Shown here one piece after another: positions 29,796-40,344 of a stretch of 64,000 bases of DNA. The position numbers and the translations under genes were made by a program. Origin of the DNA: Gambelia wislizenii (lineage: Eukaryota > Chordata > Lepidosauria > Squamata > Crotaphytidae); contig JAUMIR010000014.1 of NCBI GenBank assembly GCA_030847615.1, forward strand, positions 15,848,501 through 15,912,500. Direction: 5' to 3'. Each line of letters starts with the position of its first letter. Position 1 is the stretch's first letter. The notes under the pieces were generated by a model. The model was not told the DNA's origin, searched no databases, and worked only from the letters and a program-made list of their open reading frames with translations.

Positions 29796-30842
29796 AGGCC
29801 AAAGACTGCCATTTCCTATTCTCTTCTCCTATCACTTGGATCCTGGCTTTTGCTTCATACAGCAGGAGCATTCTCCTCAGGGCCTGCCTGCTTCATTCAC
29901 TGGATAAATTAATCAGGAGGGCAGTACAGACAGTCTTGCTCTGACAGTTGCATCGCCTAGGAGCAAAACAGAAGATGCTCTGAATTTCTAGACAATTTCA
30001 ATGGCATGACAGCAACAGCCTGGTTTCTCCCAGTCTCCCTCCTGAGGCAGCACCTTTCCCCCCTTTTTAGCTAGAGGATGGGGGCAGCAGAAGCAAGAGA
30101 GAGCGGGAACGGGACTCCTTTCCTCCCTCCCCAACGTCTCCTACATTGATTTCCTTGCAGTCACTGTTGGGATAGAAACCGTGGAAGGCTAAGAAGTGCC
30201 TCTGCTGCTAAAGGGACTCCATACTTGTCCCAACCAAAGAATGCTCAGATCCTCTCTGGGCATGGGCTGTGCTACACTTTAACTGCCCTGTTTGCATAGA
30301 TAGTTATAAGAAAGCGGCTTGAGATTCATGGAATCTGGGAAGCCACCAGAGGATCAGAAACACAACTGGGGAATGCCCAGTTCCCTTGGGGACAGGGGTC
30401 CTGTCTCAAACTCTGAAGCAACTGGAAAATTCTCCCGGTGCCATGGAAGTGTGGAGGCCAGAGGGAAATTGTCTCCTGCCAAGTTTCCTCTTCTGTTACA
30501 GCATTCCTCAGGAACATGGCACTTTGTAATACAACAAAATCCTTTGCCAGGCATGACAAATGCACACTGGGGTCGGCCAAAGCAGCAAGAGAGAAGTGCT
30601 CTTCCCTCAAGAAATCAACATGAAAAGTGGCAGAGCTGAGCTAAAGCAATCATTCACTGCTGCTCTAGACTGGCAATTTTAAAAAAAATCAAACAAAGCC
30701 TGCTACTGAGGAAAATGTCAAAAAGTTTCTAGACCTCATGGTGGCTGAGACAGCTTCAAGTAACTGCAGAAGTCTGTCTGCCAACCTCCCTCCCTGCTGG
30801 CCAGAAGGGTGGTTCTTCCTCCAAGGGTTCTCAGGATATTTG

Positions 30843-31061
30843 TTCTTATGTGCCTTCAAGTTGTTTCTGACTTAAGGCAACCCTGTCATGAGGATTTCTT
30901 GGCAAGATTTGTTCAGAGGGGGGTTGCCTTTGCCTTCCTCAGAAGCAGAGGGAATGTGACTTGCCCAAAGTCACCCAGTGGGTTTCCATGGCCAAATAAG
31001 GATTTGAACCCAGGTCTCCAGTCATAGTCCAACACTCAAACCACTACACCATGCTGGCTGT
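30843..31061 (-). mobile_element. tRNA-derived SINE
   Basis: Read on the minus strand it starts AGCCAGCATGGTGTAGTGG, contains the B-box-like GGGTTCAAATCC and ends with the CTTGAAGGCACATAAG tail. One of the better preserved copies. Confidence 0.85.
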
Positions 31062-31899
31062 CCCTCAGGGTATTTACCTTTCTCTCTTTTCTGCCCTACC
31101 TCTGCTTCCTCTCTACCAGCCAGCACCTGAGGAAAGCGTGGCAACTGATCACACATTGAAGCAAAACAAGATTTGCACCTTCAGTTACGGATTACTATTG
31201 TCTGTTCAGAATGCAAAAGGGGGAGTTCCTTTGGCACAAAATGCAGATTTAAACGGGTAGAGGCACAGATAGCCTGGTGGAGCAGAGAAGCCTTAGGCTG
31301 CCCGTCTTGCTTCAACTAAGCTTCCTTCTGGTGCTGCGATGCAAGCCCTTTGCTGCCTATTTGAGACCCTCTTCCTTATTCTCAGCCTAAGGTTTGCCCT
31401 GATGCATCTGACTAAGCAGGGCTTGGTTAGAGTTCTCTTGGCAAGATCTATCTTCTTTCTGTCCTGTGCCTGCATCCTTAGAGGTATACTTCCCTTGATT
31501 GTGGAGGCACTACTGATGGCTACTGGTAGATGCTCCATCAATACTTCTCCACCTCTCTCTCTCTGCTCTCTAAGCTTAATGGCCACCAGCAGGGTGAGCC
31601 TTTCCTTTGTCATCTTCCTTGCTCTCAAGATGGGCCTTCTCAATTCATGTGCAGAGAGAAGACCGCCATCTTTTCTAAAAGGCCCACACGGCTCATTCTC
31701 CTGTCACGGAGGCACTGCAAAGCAAGACACAGGGACAGCCTTGTCCCCTCTGCTCCCCCCTCCCCACAATTATTCTCCAAGGTAAAGAGGCGCACAAGGG
31801 AGAAGCTGCTCCCGGGACGAAGTGAGAGCATCAGGGCAGTTTGTCAGCGGGTGACACTCCAAATCCCACCCCTTTGCTGACCCCTCTGGTGCTGGTTTC

Positions 31900-32136
31900 T
31901 TAGCTGAAGCTGGGCCTCTGCTGCTGCTCCGGCGGCTGTTCTTCAGCTTGTTGCTGCTGTTCCTCCTCCTCTTCTTCCTCTGCCTCCTCCTGGGTTGAGG
32001 CCAGGTCCACCCTCTGTTCATCCATGCGCTTGGCTTGGACCCGCTGGATGAGACTGAAGAAGTCCTCGTCTGGCACTGTGGGACCACGGGGGAGGGAGTC
32101 GGGTGGGGCACACCGCTGGTCGTCAATGCGGGATGA
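31900..32136 (-). CDS. GPSM1: GPSM1 (AGS3) terminal coding exon: end of GoLoco 3 and GoLoco 4
   Basis: GPSM1 is a receptor-independent G-protein regulator. Its C-terminal GoLoco motifs bind GDP-bound G-alpha-i/o and block nucleotide release, with roles in spindle orientation and trafficking. The acceptor reads TTTGTTCCTCTGCAG. The exon starts in phase 0 with SSRIDDQRC, the second half of GoLoco 3, whose first half ends the exon at 38259. GoLoco 4 follows as DEDFFSLIQRVQAKRMDEQR, with its Gln and DEQR G-alpha contacts present. It gives 78 codons and then TAA at 31900-31902. The last 29 residues are a Glu/Gln-rich run (EEAEEEEEEEQQQQAEEQ) that appears more acidic and repetitive than I recall for the mammalian tail. 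Confidence 0.96.
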   Translation of the reverse strand, partial: SSRIDDQRCAPPDSLPRGPTVPDEDFFSLIQRVQAKRMDEQRVDLASTQEEAEEEEEEEQQQQAEEQPPEQQQRPSFS

Positions 32137-32954
32137 CTGCAGAGGAACAAAATAAAAAGGTGTGAAGGAGACCATCAGAGGAATCTGAAAAGACAGAAAT
32201 GAAGTAGAAAAACTTTTTTTCCTGGATGTGGCCACTGAGTGAGAGAGAGAGAGAATGTAGTCGTCTGACCTTTTGCACCCAGAGTAAGATTATAGTGGCA
32301 TATATGTGTCTTAAAGGATGACACGTTTTGGCCGGAATTCAGTTAGGGATTGAACAGGTAAGTGCTCCTTATATATGCAGATGTCTTTTGTTGGGTGCTG
32401 CAGCGGTTGGTATTCCCCTCCTCCGTGCACAGCGCCCAAAGCCACCACCAGCCTGACTTATTGTAAAGCTCTAAAGCCACCTCTCATGGTCATTCTGTAC
32501 TTAACAGTGAGCAGGCAGCAACCCGCCTCCAGCGAAATACGTAAGTACAGAAGGGCTAAAACCCCTGGAGGAACCCTGCAGATTTCAGTGATGTCATCAC
32601 TGTGCATCTGGCTATGGTTGTGCAAGGCTGCTTCATGGTTTTAGAGTAAGTTTGGGGGCTGGTAGTATACGGCTCAGTGTAGAGGATATTTATGCTCCAC
32701 TGAGGCCTTTGGCCACTCTCCTGTATGTGGCTCGATGCTACAGCTGGCCATTCACCAACTCCTGGACCTACAGGAGATTGCTGCAGCTCCTCCCAGCCAT
32801 GGCCATTCTGTTCCTATTGAAAGCAGTGGGGGATCAGAGGAATGTCTGACTATGTCCCTGTAGACAGACAGGAAATGATGTCATCCTCCAATGAGGTCCA
32901 CTCAGGCCCTCCAGATGTTTCAGTGCATGATGCAGTCATTTTGCATCTGGGTTC

Positions 32955-33179
32955 TTGTTGTGTGCTTTCAAGTTGTTTCTGACTTATGGTGACACTAAAG
33001 CAAATGTGGTTTTCTTGCCAAAATTTGTTCAGAGTGGGTTTGCCTTTGCCTTCTGAGGCGGAGAGAGTGTGACTTGCCCAAGGTCACCCAGTGGCTTTCC
33101 ATGGCCAAGCAGGGATTCAGATCTTAGTCTCCAGAGTCCTACTCCAACACTGAAACCACAACACTATGCTGGCTCTCTT
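32955..33179 (-). mobile_element. tRNA-derived SINE
   Basis: Minus-strand copy of the AGCCAGCATAGTGTTGTGG family with CACTCTCTCCGCCTCAGAAG in the middle and GTCAGAAACAACTTGAAAGC at the 3' end. Confidence 0.82.
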
Positions 33180-33534
33180 GCATCTGGCTACAGAAACATA
33201 ATCAGATGTGCCCCCCCTCCCCACTGCTCTCACCAGGCAAAGAATAGCTGTGGAGGGGGCAAGGGCGGGTTTTGACCAGTGTGGGAAGAGGAAGGAAATA
33301 CCAACCTACACATCAACAAAAAAAGACCTATGCAGGCATACGGGTGACTTATGGGATGCCAGCTTTCATGGATGCTATCCTACTTTGCCAGCTGCATGGA
33401 GTTGGCAGATATTTATACACAAGCTTAGGTGGGGAAAATTTCTTTTCCCCTCTTTACTACTTGTTAAATGACAAGTTTTTTTTTAAAAAAGCAACAGAGT
33501 AAAGTAGCCATGTAGTGTGAAAACAAAAGGCAGA

Positions 33535-33775
33535 AAGAGATTCCACCTAAACATTAGGACGAACTTCCTGATGGTAAGAGCTCTTTGGAAGTGGAATGCG
33601 CTGCTGCCTGGGAGTGTGGTGCAGTCTCCTTCTTTGGAAGGTTTTTAAACAGAGGCTGGATGGCTATCTCTCAGGAATGCTGTTATTGTGTAGGGCAGGA
33701 ATGTTTTTATTATGTAGGGCAGGGGGTTGGACTAGGTGGCCCTTGTGGTCTCTTCCAACTCTATGATTCTATAGT
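33535..33775 (+). mobile_element. CR1 LINE 3' end
   Basis: GATTCCACCTAAACATTAGG to CTCTATGATTCTATAG. A short duplicated stretch (TGTAGGGCAGGAATG) precedes the last 60 bp. Confidence 0.88.
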
Positions 33776-34749
33776 AATACGATTATGCCTTTTATTAGGA
33801 CCACTAAAATGTTCCGTAACTGACACAGGCTTTCAAGTTTTTCCAGAACTCTTGATCAGGGCACAGTGGTACAAAAATATTAAGGGACAGGGAAGAAACA
33901 GTAAGTCCAAAAACCTGGCCTGGTGTATAATCCACTGGGTGTACTCTGAAGCTGCAAGAATAGTTATGGCAGGCTCCATGAACAGGAAAGGTATTAAAAT
34001 ACTGGCCTCTAGCTATTATGATAATCATCAGTGTTTGCACCTCTTGCATTTTGATTCTACCACATGATCTTCTCACCTGAGTCTGCCTGAATCTGTGCAC
34101 GCTGCTGTTGGACACAATGCTCCAAAGTTTATGCCAAATAAAGCCTGTCCAATTTTTACTGGACTCTGTTGTCATATTCAGATGGCTTCCTAAAGATGCT
34201 GCCAGGTCAGGTTTTCATTTCTATGTTAAGTGTATTGCTTCTGTGACGTTTGGTGGAGGGCTTTGCTGTTCCAGTTGCCCCTCGGCTCTGGAGTGCAACT
34301 GAGTTGTGAGGCTACAGCTCTGGACTATACGTCTGTGGCCCCATCAGCCCTCCACGCTCCTGGACTCCCCCAAATTATTAACACAAATTGGGGCAATGTT
34401 TCAGGAGAAAGTTACCCCAAAATCACACCCAAAGCCCCCTCTAATTTATGAAAACATGCAAACCTCTCCCCAAACCCTCTCAGAAGCCACTGCCCCAATG
34501 CCACCTTTCCCTCTACTTCTTCAAAATGGCAAATGTGACATCACTTCTGACCAAAATTTTGAAGGTGAGACAGAGAAAAGATCTTTTGGCACAGTTAAGA
34601 GCACAGCTCATGGAAAGGGCAGGGGGGAAGAAAACTGTCCCCTGTGCTGTCACCTCCCCACCCCCAAAAAAGGCTATACTGCTGCCTTCAGCTCCTGTTA
34701 GAGGAGTGGATGGAATGCAGACCTAATTCGGAAACCGTGAACACAAAAT

Positions 34750-35125
34750 AAACATGGCTTACACTCTCTCTCTTGGCCAGCCAGAATGTGGAGATTGGTT
34801 GATAATATTAATTTATTACTCCTAGTTAAAATTTTCCGCTGTTTCAAAATGCGTTATTTTAATTGGTATCAGTTGATTGTAGGGCATTTAATTACTATTT
34901 TCAATTGACAATTTATGATAGTAACCAATGAAAGAAACAAACTGGTTTTTATAAATTTTTCTTAGTGTTTCGATGCCAATTTATCAGATTACTTTAATGA
35001 TTGGTAAAAGCCAGTTGGAAATGTTTTACTGTTTAGATCTTTTAAAAAATATTTTATGTTCTGTCTTATGTTTTGTGTTCCTTTTTAAATGATGGATCTA
35101 TGGATCGTAATAAACAAACTTGTAC
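34750..35125 (+). mobile_element. Unclassified AT-rich LINE 3' end
   Basis: Ends GATGGATCTATGGATCGTAATAAAC, matching the 3' end at 40915-40945. Its AT-rich 3' region also resembles 6.7-7.17 kb. Confidence 0.5.
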
Positions 35126-35669
35126 TTTAATGATTGGATGTCAGCTGTGATCCTAACTTTACTTGACTATGGAGATAAAAGGGGAACAGAGATACAGGTA
35201 CACCAGGTCAAAATCTTTGGAGAAAGGATGGGATGCAAAGGAAATCAGTTAACATTTGCTTTCTCTCAAATTCAGCTGATTGTTTCAAGTAAACTGACTA
35301 GTAATAGGCTCAAGATTGTAACCAATCTATGGAACTCTATGCAACCAGATTTTTTTGGCAGGGGGATGTAATGACCATTGACCTCTAAAAGGGATTACAT
35401 TCATGCAGCTGTTTCCAAAGGCAGTTAGGAAGAAAACCTTTACTATCACAGTGATTGCATCTTTAAGGATAAGAAACGGAGAATGGAGTCTGTCTGTCTA
35501 CCTTATGCTTTGCTTATGAGTCTTCTCTGTTGGGGACCTGGCTGGTTATTGTTAGAGTCTTGTGTATGTACTCTTGCGCTTAAATGTAGGCTTTACTCTG
35601 CATGACACAGTAATACTCTTATGGGCAGTGGGACTGCATTTTGCCCCACCAGGGTGGGATAAAGTATCC

Positions 35670-36118
35670 CTACTGCCTGTATTCTACATCAGCTACTCAG
35701 TTAAGTATACAGGTCACCCTCAGTATGTGCAGGACCAGTAGCTGTGGTTTCAATTATCTGTCGTCCCAAAAAATATGGTCTTCTAGGCATTTCCTAGGTC
35801 TTCCAGTATGAGTCACACTGGAGATGCCTAGAGAGGTGGCCTCTCTAGGCATTTCCTAGGCCCTCCAGTGTGTTCTTATGGGTTTGCTATTACCCACAGT
35901 GCCAAGTATTTTGCAGTAAGTTAGGGAATATAGGATGGTGGGGGGGAGGCAACCTGTACTTAAACTATAAGTAACCTCTCCTGGCCTGGTCTGACCTCTT
36001 CCCAGCCCCCTGAAACTTGACTGAAACTTCATTCACCCATGCTCTGATTGCCAGCAGACTGGATCTCCCTTCTCCTCATGCAGCTGATGCCTGGTAAAGT
36101 AGGTTTGGGGGGAAGTTA
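35670..36118 (+). repeat. Left arm of an inverted repeat pair, split by a MITE
   Basis: CATCAGCTACTCAGTTAAGT, then (after the MITE at 35710-35956) ACTATAAGTAACCTCTCCTGGCC, then CATTCACCCATGCTCTG and CAGCTGATGCC. This order recurs inverted at about 36590-36770 and is continuous there. The repeat family is not recognised. Confidence 0.75.
35710..35956 (+). mobile_element. Tigger/pogo-like MITE (family B) inside the inverted-repeat arm
   Basis: CAGGTCACCCTCAGTATGTG at the left and GAGGCAACCTG at the right, TA on both sides. It contains the family words CTAGAGAGGTGGCCTCTC and TAGGTCTTCCAGT. Confidence 0.82.
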
Positions 36119-36119
36119 C

Positions 36120-36462
36120 AATAGAATCATAGAGTTGGAAGAGACCTCAATGGCCATCCAGCCCAACCCTCTGCCATGCAGGACTACACAGTTACGGTAA
36201 CTCCTTCCCGACAGATGGCCATTCAGTCTCTGTTTAAAAACCTCCAAAGAAGGAGACTCCACCACACTCCCAGGCAGCGTATTCCACTTCCAAACAGCCC
36301 TTACTGTCAGGAAGTTCTTCCTAATGTTTAGGTGGAATCTCTTTACCTGCAGTTTGAGTCCATTGCTCTGTGTCCTAGTCTCTGGCACAACAGAAAACAA
36401 GCTTGCTCCATCCTCAGTATGACGTCGCTTCAAATATTTAAATCATGGCTACAGTGTCACAA
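36120..36462 (-). mobile_element. CR1 LINE 3' end between the inverted arms
   Basis: Minus-strand CR1 terminus and about 330 bp of C-terminal coding region, open for 105 codons from 36433. Confidence 0.9.
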
Positions 36463-36589
36463 TCATCAGTAAGTAGTGGATTGTGACCATGGAAGGGTTA
36501 CTGAGATTTACTCATCCATAACTGTTTTATATTAATGATCTCTGTTAGTTACAATTGAAACACTGTTGCCATGATTGTACCCCCCCCAC

Positions 36590-36770
36590 CCCTCTTCTGT
36601 AAGAGGCATCAACTGTATGGGAAGAATATGGGCCACTGAGCCAGCTATAGAGTATGGATGAATGACATTTCCATCAGGTTTGGGGTGGGCCAGGCCAGGA
36701 GAGATTACTTAGTTAAAAATACTTAAGTATACTTAACTAAGTAGCTGATGCAGAGTACTAGCCCATATTT
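36590..36770 (-). repeat. Right arm of the inverted repeat pair
   Basis: Reverse-complement order of the left arm: GGGCCAGGCCAGGAGAG, ACTTAAGTATACTTAACTAA and GTAGCTGATGCAGAG. This arm is uninterrupted. Confidence 0.75.
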
Positions 36771-36837
36771 TTAAAAACCCCAAGAGCAGGGAGGGAAATC
36801 ACATGGGCTGTATGTGACCCTCAAGGGTGTTTTTTGT

Positions 36838-37035
36838 GTGTGCACTCATGCACCTATGTGTGTTGTGTGCTGTCAAGTTAATGATGGCTTACGGCTGCCC
36901 TATGAATCAATCATCTCCAGAAGATCTTGCTGCTTACTGCCCTTCTCAGATCTTGAAAACCCAGGGCAGTAGCCTCTTTTATTGAGCCAATCCTAGTCTT
37001 CCTGTTTTCCTACTGGCTTCAACTTCCCCTAGTAA
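36838..37035 (-). mobile_element. RTE-like LINE 3' fragment
   Basis: GTGTGCTGTCAAGTTAATGA, CCTATGAATCAATCATCTCC and GATCTTGAAAACCCAGGGC match the inverted 3' region of the copy at 25.26 kb. Confidence 0.6.
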
Positions 37036-37199
37036 TTTTACACACATAGCTTTCCTTTCTGAAAAAAACTGGGAAAATCACGGCTTTGTGTTTCTCCAGT
37101 AACGCAATACCTCCCTCAGCTTTTTTTGGAATGAAAAGCAGGTTGTTGTTGTTGTTTTTTTAAAAAAGTAGAAGTCACTACCCACTCAGAGCCTAAATA

Positions 37200-37600
37200 C
37201 TCTAAAGTCACCAGATCCTGTCTGATCTTGGAAGCTAAGCAGGGTCAGCCCTGGTTAGTACTTGGATGGGAACCCACCAATGAATGCCAGGAGTTTTAGG
37301 CTACAGAAGATCTGGCCTTTCCCCAAATGCAGCAGGCTAGAACTTCCAGAGCATGGGAAAAGGTGCCTTTTTGGACTATCACTCCGAGAATCCTCCAGCC
37401 AGCTATGCTGGTTGGGGGAATTCTGGAAGCGCCAGTCCAAAAGAAAGAACCTTCCTCAAGTCCAGAAGGAGTGCCAAGGAATACCAGGTGCTGTAGCCTA
37501 TATTTCAGATGAAGGAACTGGCAAAACCACCTCTGAGTGTTCCTTGCCTAAGGAAACCTCATGAAATTCAATTAAGTTGACAGGTGAGTTGAAGGCACGT
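37200..37600 (+). mobile_element. 5S-rRNA-like SINE, interrupted
   Basis: Begins with 5S-like sequence (ACCAGATCCTGTCTGATCTT, GGAAGCTAAGCAGGGTCAG, GTACTTGGATGGGAACC). It resumes after a hairpin MITE with AGTGCCAAGGAATACCAGG and the 3' part GGAACTGGCAAAACCACCTC. Related copies are at 20.05, 50.3 and 56.8 kb. Confidence 0.8.
37325..37450. mobile_element. Hairpin MITE inside the 5S-like SINE
   Basis: TTGGACTATCACTCCGAGAA on the left and TTCTGGAAGCGCCAGTCCAA on the right form an imperfect inverted pair with CCAGCC/GGTTGG at the inner ends. Confidence 0.7.
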
Positions 37601-37835
37601 GTGCGCACACACACACTATCCACCCAGTTTTGGTTTCATCAGGAGAACCTAGTGTGGCCCGGAGTTGGATACTCTAGGGATGTAATTTTTCATTCATTTT
37701 CTTCTCAAACGAAGCAACAAATAATTTTAGCAATTTTTTCCCTGGTCTCTTGAAAACCATACAATTTTTGAAGCCTATTAACAATTCATGGCTTCTTCTG
37801 TGCAAAATTCACATGTGGTTATTTTGCCCAGAAAA

Positions 37836-37899
37836 CATTTTTCTGCGCAGGAAGAAAGCATTTTCTGTGTAGATAAATGGTTTCCTGCACAGAAAAATG
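37836..37899. repeat. Short imperfect hairpin
   Basis: CATTTTTCTGCGCAGGAA (37836-37853) and TTTCCTGCACAGAAAAATG (37881-37899) are inverted with one mismatch. TTTTCTG words recur around them, so this may be a degenerate local repeat. No function is claimed. Confidence 0.6.
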
Positions 37900-38039
37900 A
37901 TATTTTCTGCACAAATGTGTGAGTTTTGTGTAAGTCCTGAGTGGCGAAGATTCTATCCAGGACGTCAGTCCAGGATTCTTCTCATCAGGGTTTCTCTTAA
38001 CACATGAAAAACACATTTTCCTGACCATTTTTCAAACAT

Positions 38040-38130
38040 TTTCAAATATTCGTTCCATCCTAAGAGCCTGAGCCTTCAGTCCCTTCTTGGGAGAAAGATG
38101 GGGTATAAATCTAATAAATAAATAAAATCT
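38040..38130 (+). mobile_element. L2-type 3' end
   Basis: CTTCTTGGGAGAAAGATGGG followed by GTATAAATCTAATAAATAAA. Confidence 0.6.
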
Positions 38131-38258
38131 TGAAACTAACAAAAACCTCATTACCACCAGTTCCAAACACATACCCACAGGCCCTGTGCCAGCATTTGCA
38201 TTTTAGTTCCAGCTATCCCAAGAGTTTGGCAGTGAAGAGCAGCTTGCGATCAACACAC

Positions 38259-38467
38259 CTGGCACTTCATGAGCATGTTGAAGAACTCATCGCCCGGTTC
38301 CTGGGAGTCCCCCTCCATGCGGAGATGGCCCAAGTTGTTGTGCGTGATGCGGAGGCCAGGCAGGTTCCCGACGCTGGCGCGCTGGTCGTCAAGCCTCCGG
38401 CTCTGGGAGCTGGCGATGAGGTCAAAGAGCTCCTCAGTTTGGGGGGAGGCCATGGATGAGGACTGAG
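38259..38467 (-). CDS. GPSM1: GPSM1 (AGS3) exon: GoLoco 2 and first half of GoLoco 3
   Basis: The acceptor CTCCAG is chosen because it puts two bases (CT) in front of the frame. These complete the codon begun by the single T at the end of the exon at 44643, giving DRI-S-QSSSMASPQTEE. A second AG five bases in would break the phase. GoLoco 2 is ELFDLIASSQSRRLDDQRA. A linker (ASVGNLPGLRITHNNLGHL) follows, then DEFFNMLMKCQ, the first half of GoLoco 3. The exon ends in phase 0 at CAG|GTGTGT. The linker wording closely follows what I know of mammalian GPSM1. Confidence 0.96.
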
Positions 38468-38759
38468 CTGGAGACAGACAGACAGAGTCAGGGGCTGGAA
38501 TTCACTCGGGGACTTGTGTCTTTGCAAGCGGACTTGCGTCTGTGGGAAATGGAATTGAGCTGTACTGCAACGTCCATCTTCAGCAAGGGGATGCTATGAC
38601 ATTACTACGTAAGAGAGCCAGCAAAGTGAGCGCTGCACATCCAGACTGTGTGCAGTGGTCCTGAGGCACAATGAGTACTGATGTGCATTGGGCACTCTTG
38701 CCCAATATGCATCTTCGCAATTCACTAACAGGGTTTCTTCGCACTTCTGCTACATAGCT

Positions 38760-38978
38760 AAATATCTGGCAGGCCTATCCAGTTGTTTTTAATCCATGAA
38801 TTTTAAACTGCTATTTTAAGTTTATGAATGATTGTAATGTAATGTTTGTTTTAATCTTATGTGTTTTATCTGTTTGTTTAAATTATTTTATGTCATATAT
38901 TGTATTTTAATTCATGTTGTACCCTACCTTGAGTCTTGGGAAGAGGCGGGTAAGAAATATTTTTAAATAACAACAACA
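38760..38978 (+). mobile_element. L2-type LINE 3' end
   Basis: TTTTAATCCATGAATTTTAA-type AT-rich 3' UTR, then CCTTGAGTCTTGGGAAGAGG and a (AACA)n-like tail. Confidence 0.6.
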
Positions 38979-39428
38979 ATGGTAAAAATGTTATGCAATG
39001 TAGACCGTGATCAAGAATTGAAGCCACAATCTCAACAGCCATTATTTTACTTTTTTATGGCACACAATTACACGGCAGAATTCACTGCTGTGATGGCTGC
39101 TCACTGTTTTTTAAAGGAAGGGTTTGATCAATTCAGGGAGGCTGGCACTGTCAAAAGAGATCAGTCAAGGGTTCCTTTTGAGTACCTGATGCTGGAGGCA
39201 ACGAACCAAGGAGACTTTCAGTCACCTGGTTGCCCTGCAGGAAGCCCTTGTTTCCGGAAGCCCTTGTTCAGATGCCCCTGGGAACAGACCTTTGCTCTGG
39301 CTGGGCTGGCGGGTTCTTGTGCCAGCGATGCAGGAAGAGGTTCCTGCACGTGGGCAGAATTGAAACGGTGGCTTAGAAAAGTGTCTCACTCACTTCCAAA
39401 ACTCAAAAAAAAGGCAGGTAAGGGCTGA
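38979..39428 (+). other. Unexplained 149-codon open frame
   Basis: ATG at 38979 directly after an L2 tail, open to TGA at 39426-39428. The sequence (for example EFTAVMAAHCFLKEGFDQF) has no family I recognise, no splice context I can judge and no upstream promoter signal. It is antisense inside a GPSM1 intron. It is listed only because its length is above background here. Confidence 0.2.
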
Positions 39429-40330
39429 GAACTATGAAGGAAACAAAAACTGGAGAGCACCCAATGTAATCAGCAGAAAACAGGAGACTCATCTCAATGG
39501 ATAAATGATTCATTAATAAAAAGCCCCATGCATTTTTCCTTCGACCTGGTTGCACTGAAACATCCTCAAATGTTATTCAGAACCCCTCCTTTTCTCTCTC
39601 TCTGTCCTGGTCATCTGCTGACATATTTAAAAAAAACAACAACCCTTTAGTTCAGTTTACATGGTTTCTTCTTTTTCTCCAATAAATGGCCTGACAGGTT
39701 CAGCTCTAGAAATTTCTGAAGTTACATTTCAAACAGACTGTAGGGAGTATACAAATGTAATGAGGATTTCATGGACTGGAAAATTATGCTTTGTTTATTA
39801 TATATTTACATGTCATCTGTTTTCTAATGATTTCATATCACCCCTGAGGGCCAGTGTGGCATCTCTTAAGAGCTTGCATTCTTCGTCCTAAAATCCAGTT
39901 GCTAGCCCCAGTTTCAGTAAACCCCAGTTTCAACCAATGGGGCTTACACAAGTGGGACTTTCCAATTTCCCATTGATCTAGTGGGTCTACTTGAGTGGGG
40001 GGTGAGTGCTCAACGACTGCTGCACAAACCTTATACGCTTCTAGTATTTGGATAGGGGGAGTAGCACCTGAGATAGACAGGCAACTCGACAAAGTTCCTA
40101 AGGACCCTTCTCCAGCTCCCCAATTGTGTCCCCAATTCTGCGCTCCTGTTGGAAACAGGGGAAATCCTCCTCTCAATTAGGGCTTGGTGGTATGCTTTAA
40201 AATTCTGGATGGAAGTCAGTGTATTTGGGGTAGGCTCAGGTCTGCTTTTATACTTTCCCCAGGATGACTATGTAAGCAGCTGGTCCAAACTTCTAGCCAA
40301 AAAAAGCCACTTCAATCAGTCTCTCTTCCT
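39429..40330. other. Unannotated intron sequence
   Basis: No recognised repeat or exon in this part of the GPSM1 intron. Confidence 0.4.
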
Positions 40331-40344
40331 CTTTTCTTTCCTAT

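Larger units (their letters stand above)
28158..31899 (-). other. GPSM1: Probable GPSM1 3' UTR / downstream region
   Basis: Mostly non-repetitive sequence next to the GPSM1 stop. It holds an eroded CR1 piece at about 28450-28540, a hairpin MITE at 29683-29795 and a SINE at 30843-31061. The minus-strand open frame at 31293-31643 (116 codons, rich in Arg/Lys) and its plus-strand shadow have no recognised relatives and are not called as genes. Confidence 0.4.
32137..38258 (-). other. GPSM1: GPSM1 intron within GoLoco 3
   Basis: Donor GTGTGT (complement at 38253-38258) and acceptor CTGCAG at 32137-32142, phase 0. It contains SINEs, CR1 copies, an inverted repeat pair, an RTE-like piece and a 5S-like SINE. 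The stretches 32250-32950, 33180-33530, 34160-34750 and 37600-38040 show no named repeat and no coding evidence. Confidence 0.88.

Noticed and set aside
31293..31643. Minus-strand Arg/Lys-rich frame (116 codons) as a further GPSM1 exon
   Set aside because: The GPSM1 reading frame ends at the TAA at 31900 with all four GoLoco motifs complete, and no acceptor or family match links this frame to the gene.
31339..31785. 148-codon plus-strand frame downstream of GPSM1
   Set aside because: It lies opposite a minus-strand frame in the probable GPSM1 3' UTR, has no recognised domain, and the hydrophobic stretches come from a pyrimidine-rich strand. No splice or promoter support.
37836..37899. microRNA-like hairpin
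   Set aside because: The stem is only about 18 bp and surrounded by similar TTTTCTG words; a decayed simple repeat is a simpler explanation.
39361..39428. C-terminus KRWLRKVSHSLPKLKKKAGKG as a targeting or nuclear signal
   Set aside because: It belongs to an unsupported open frame; reading a function into it would be speculation.
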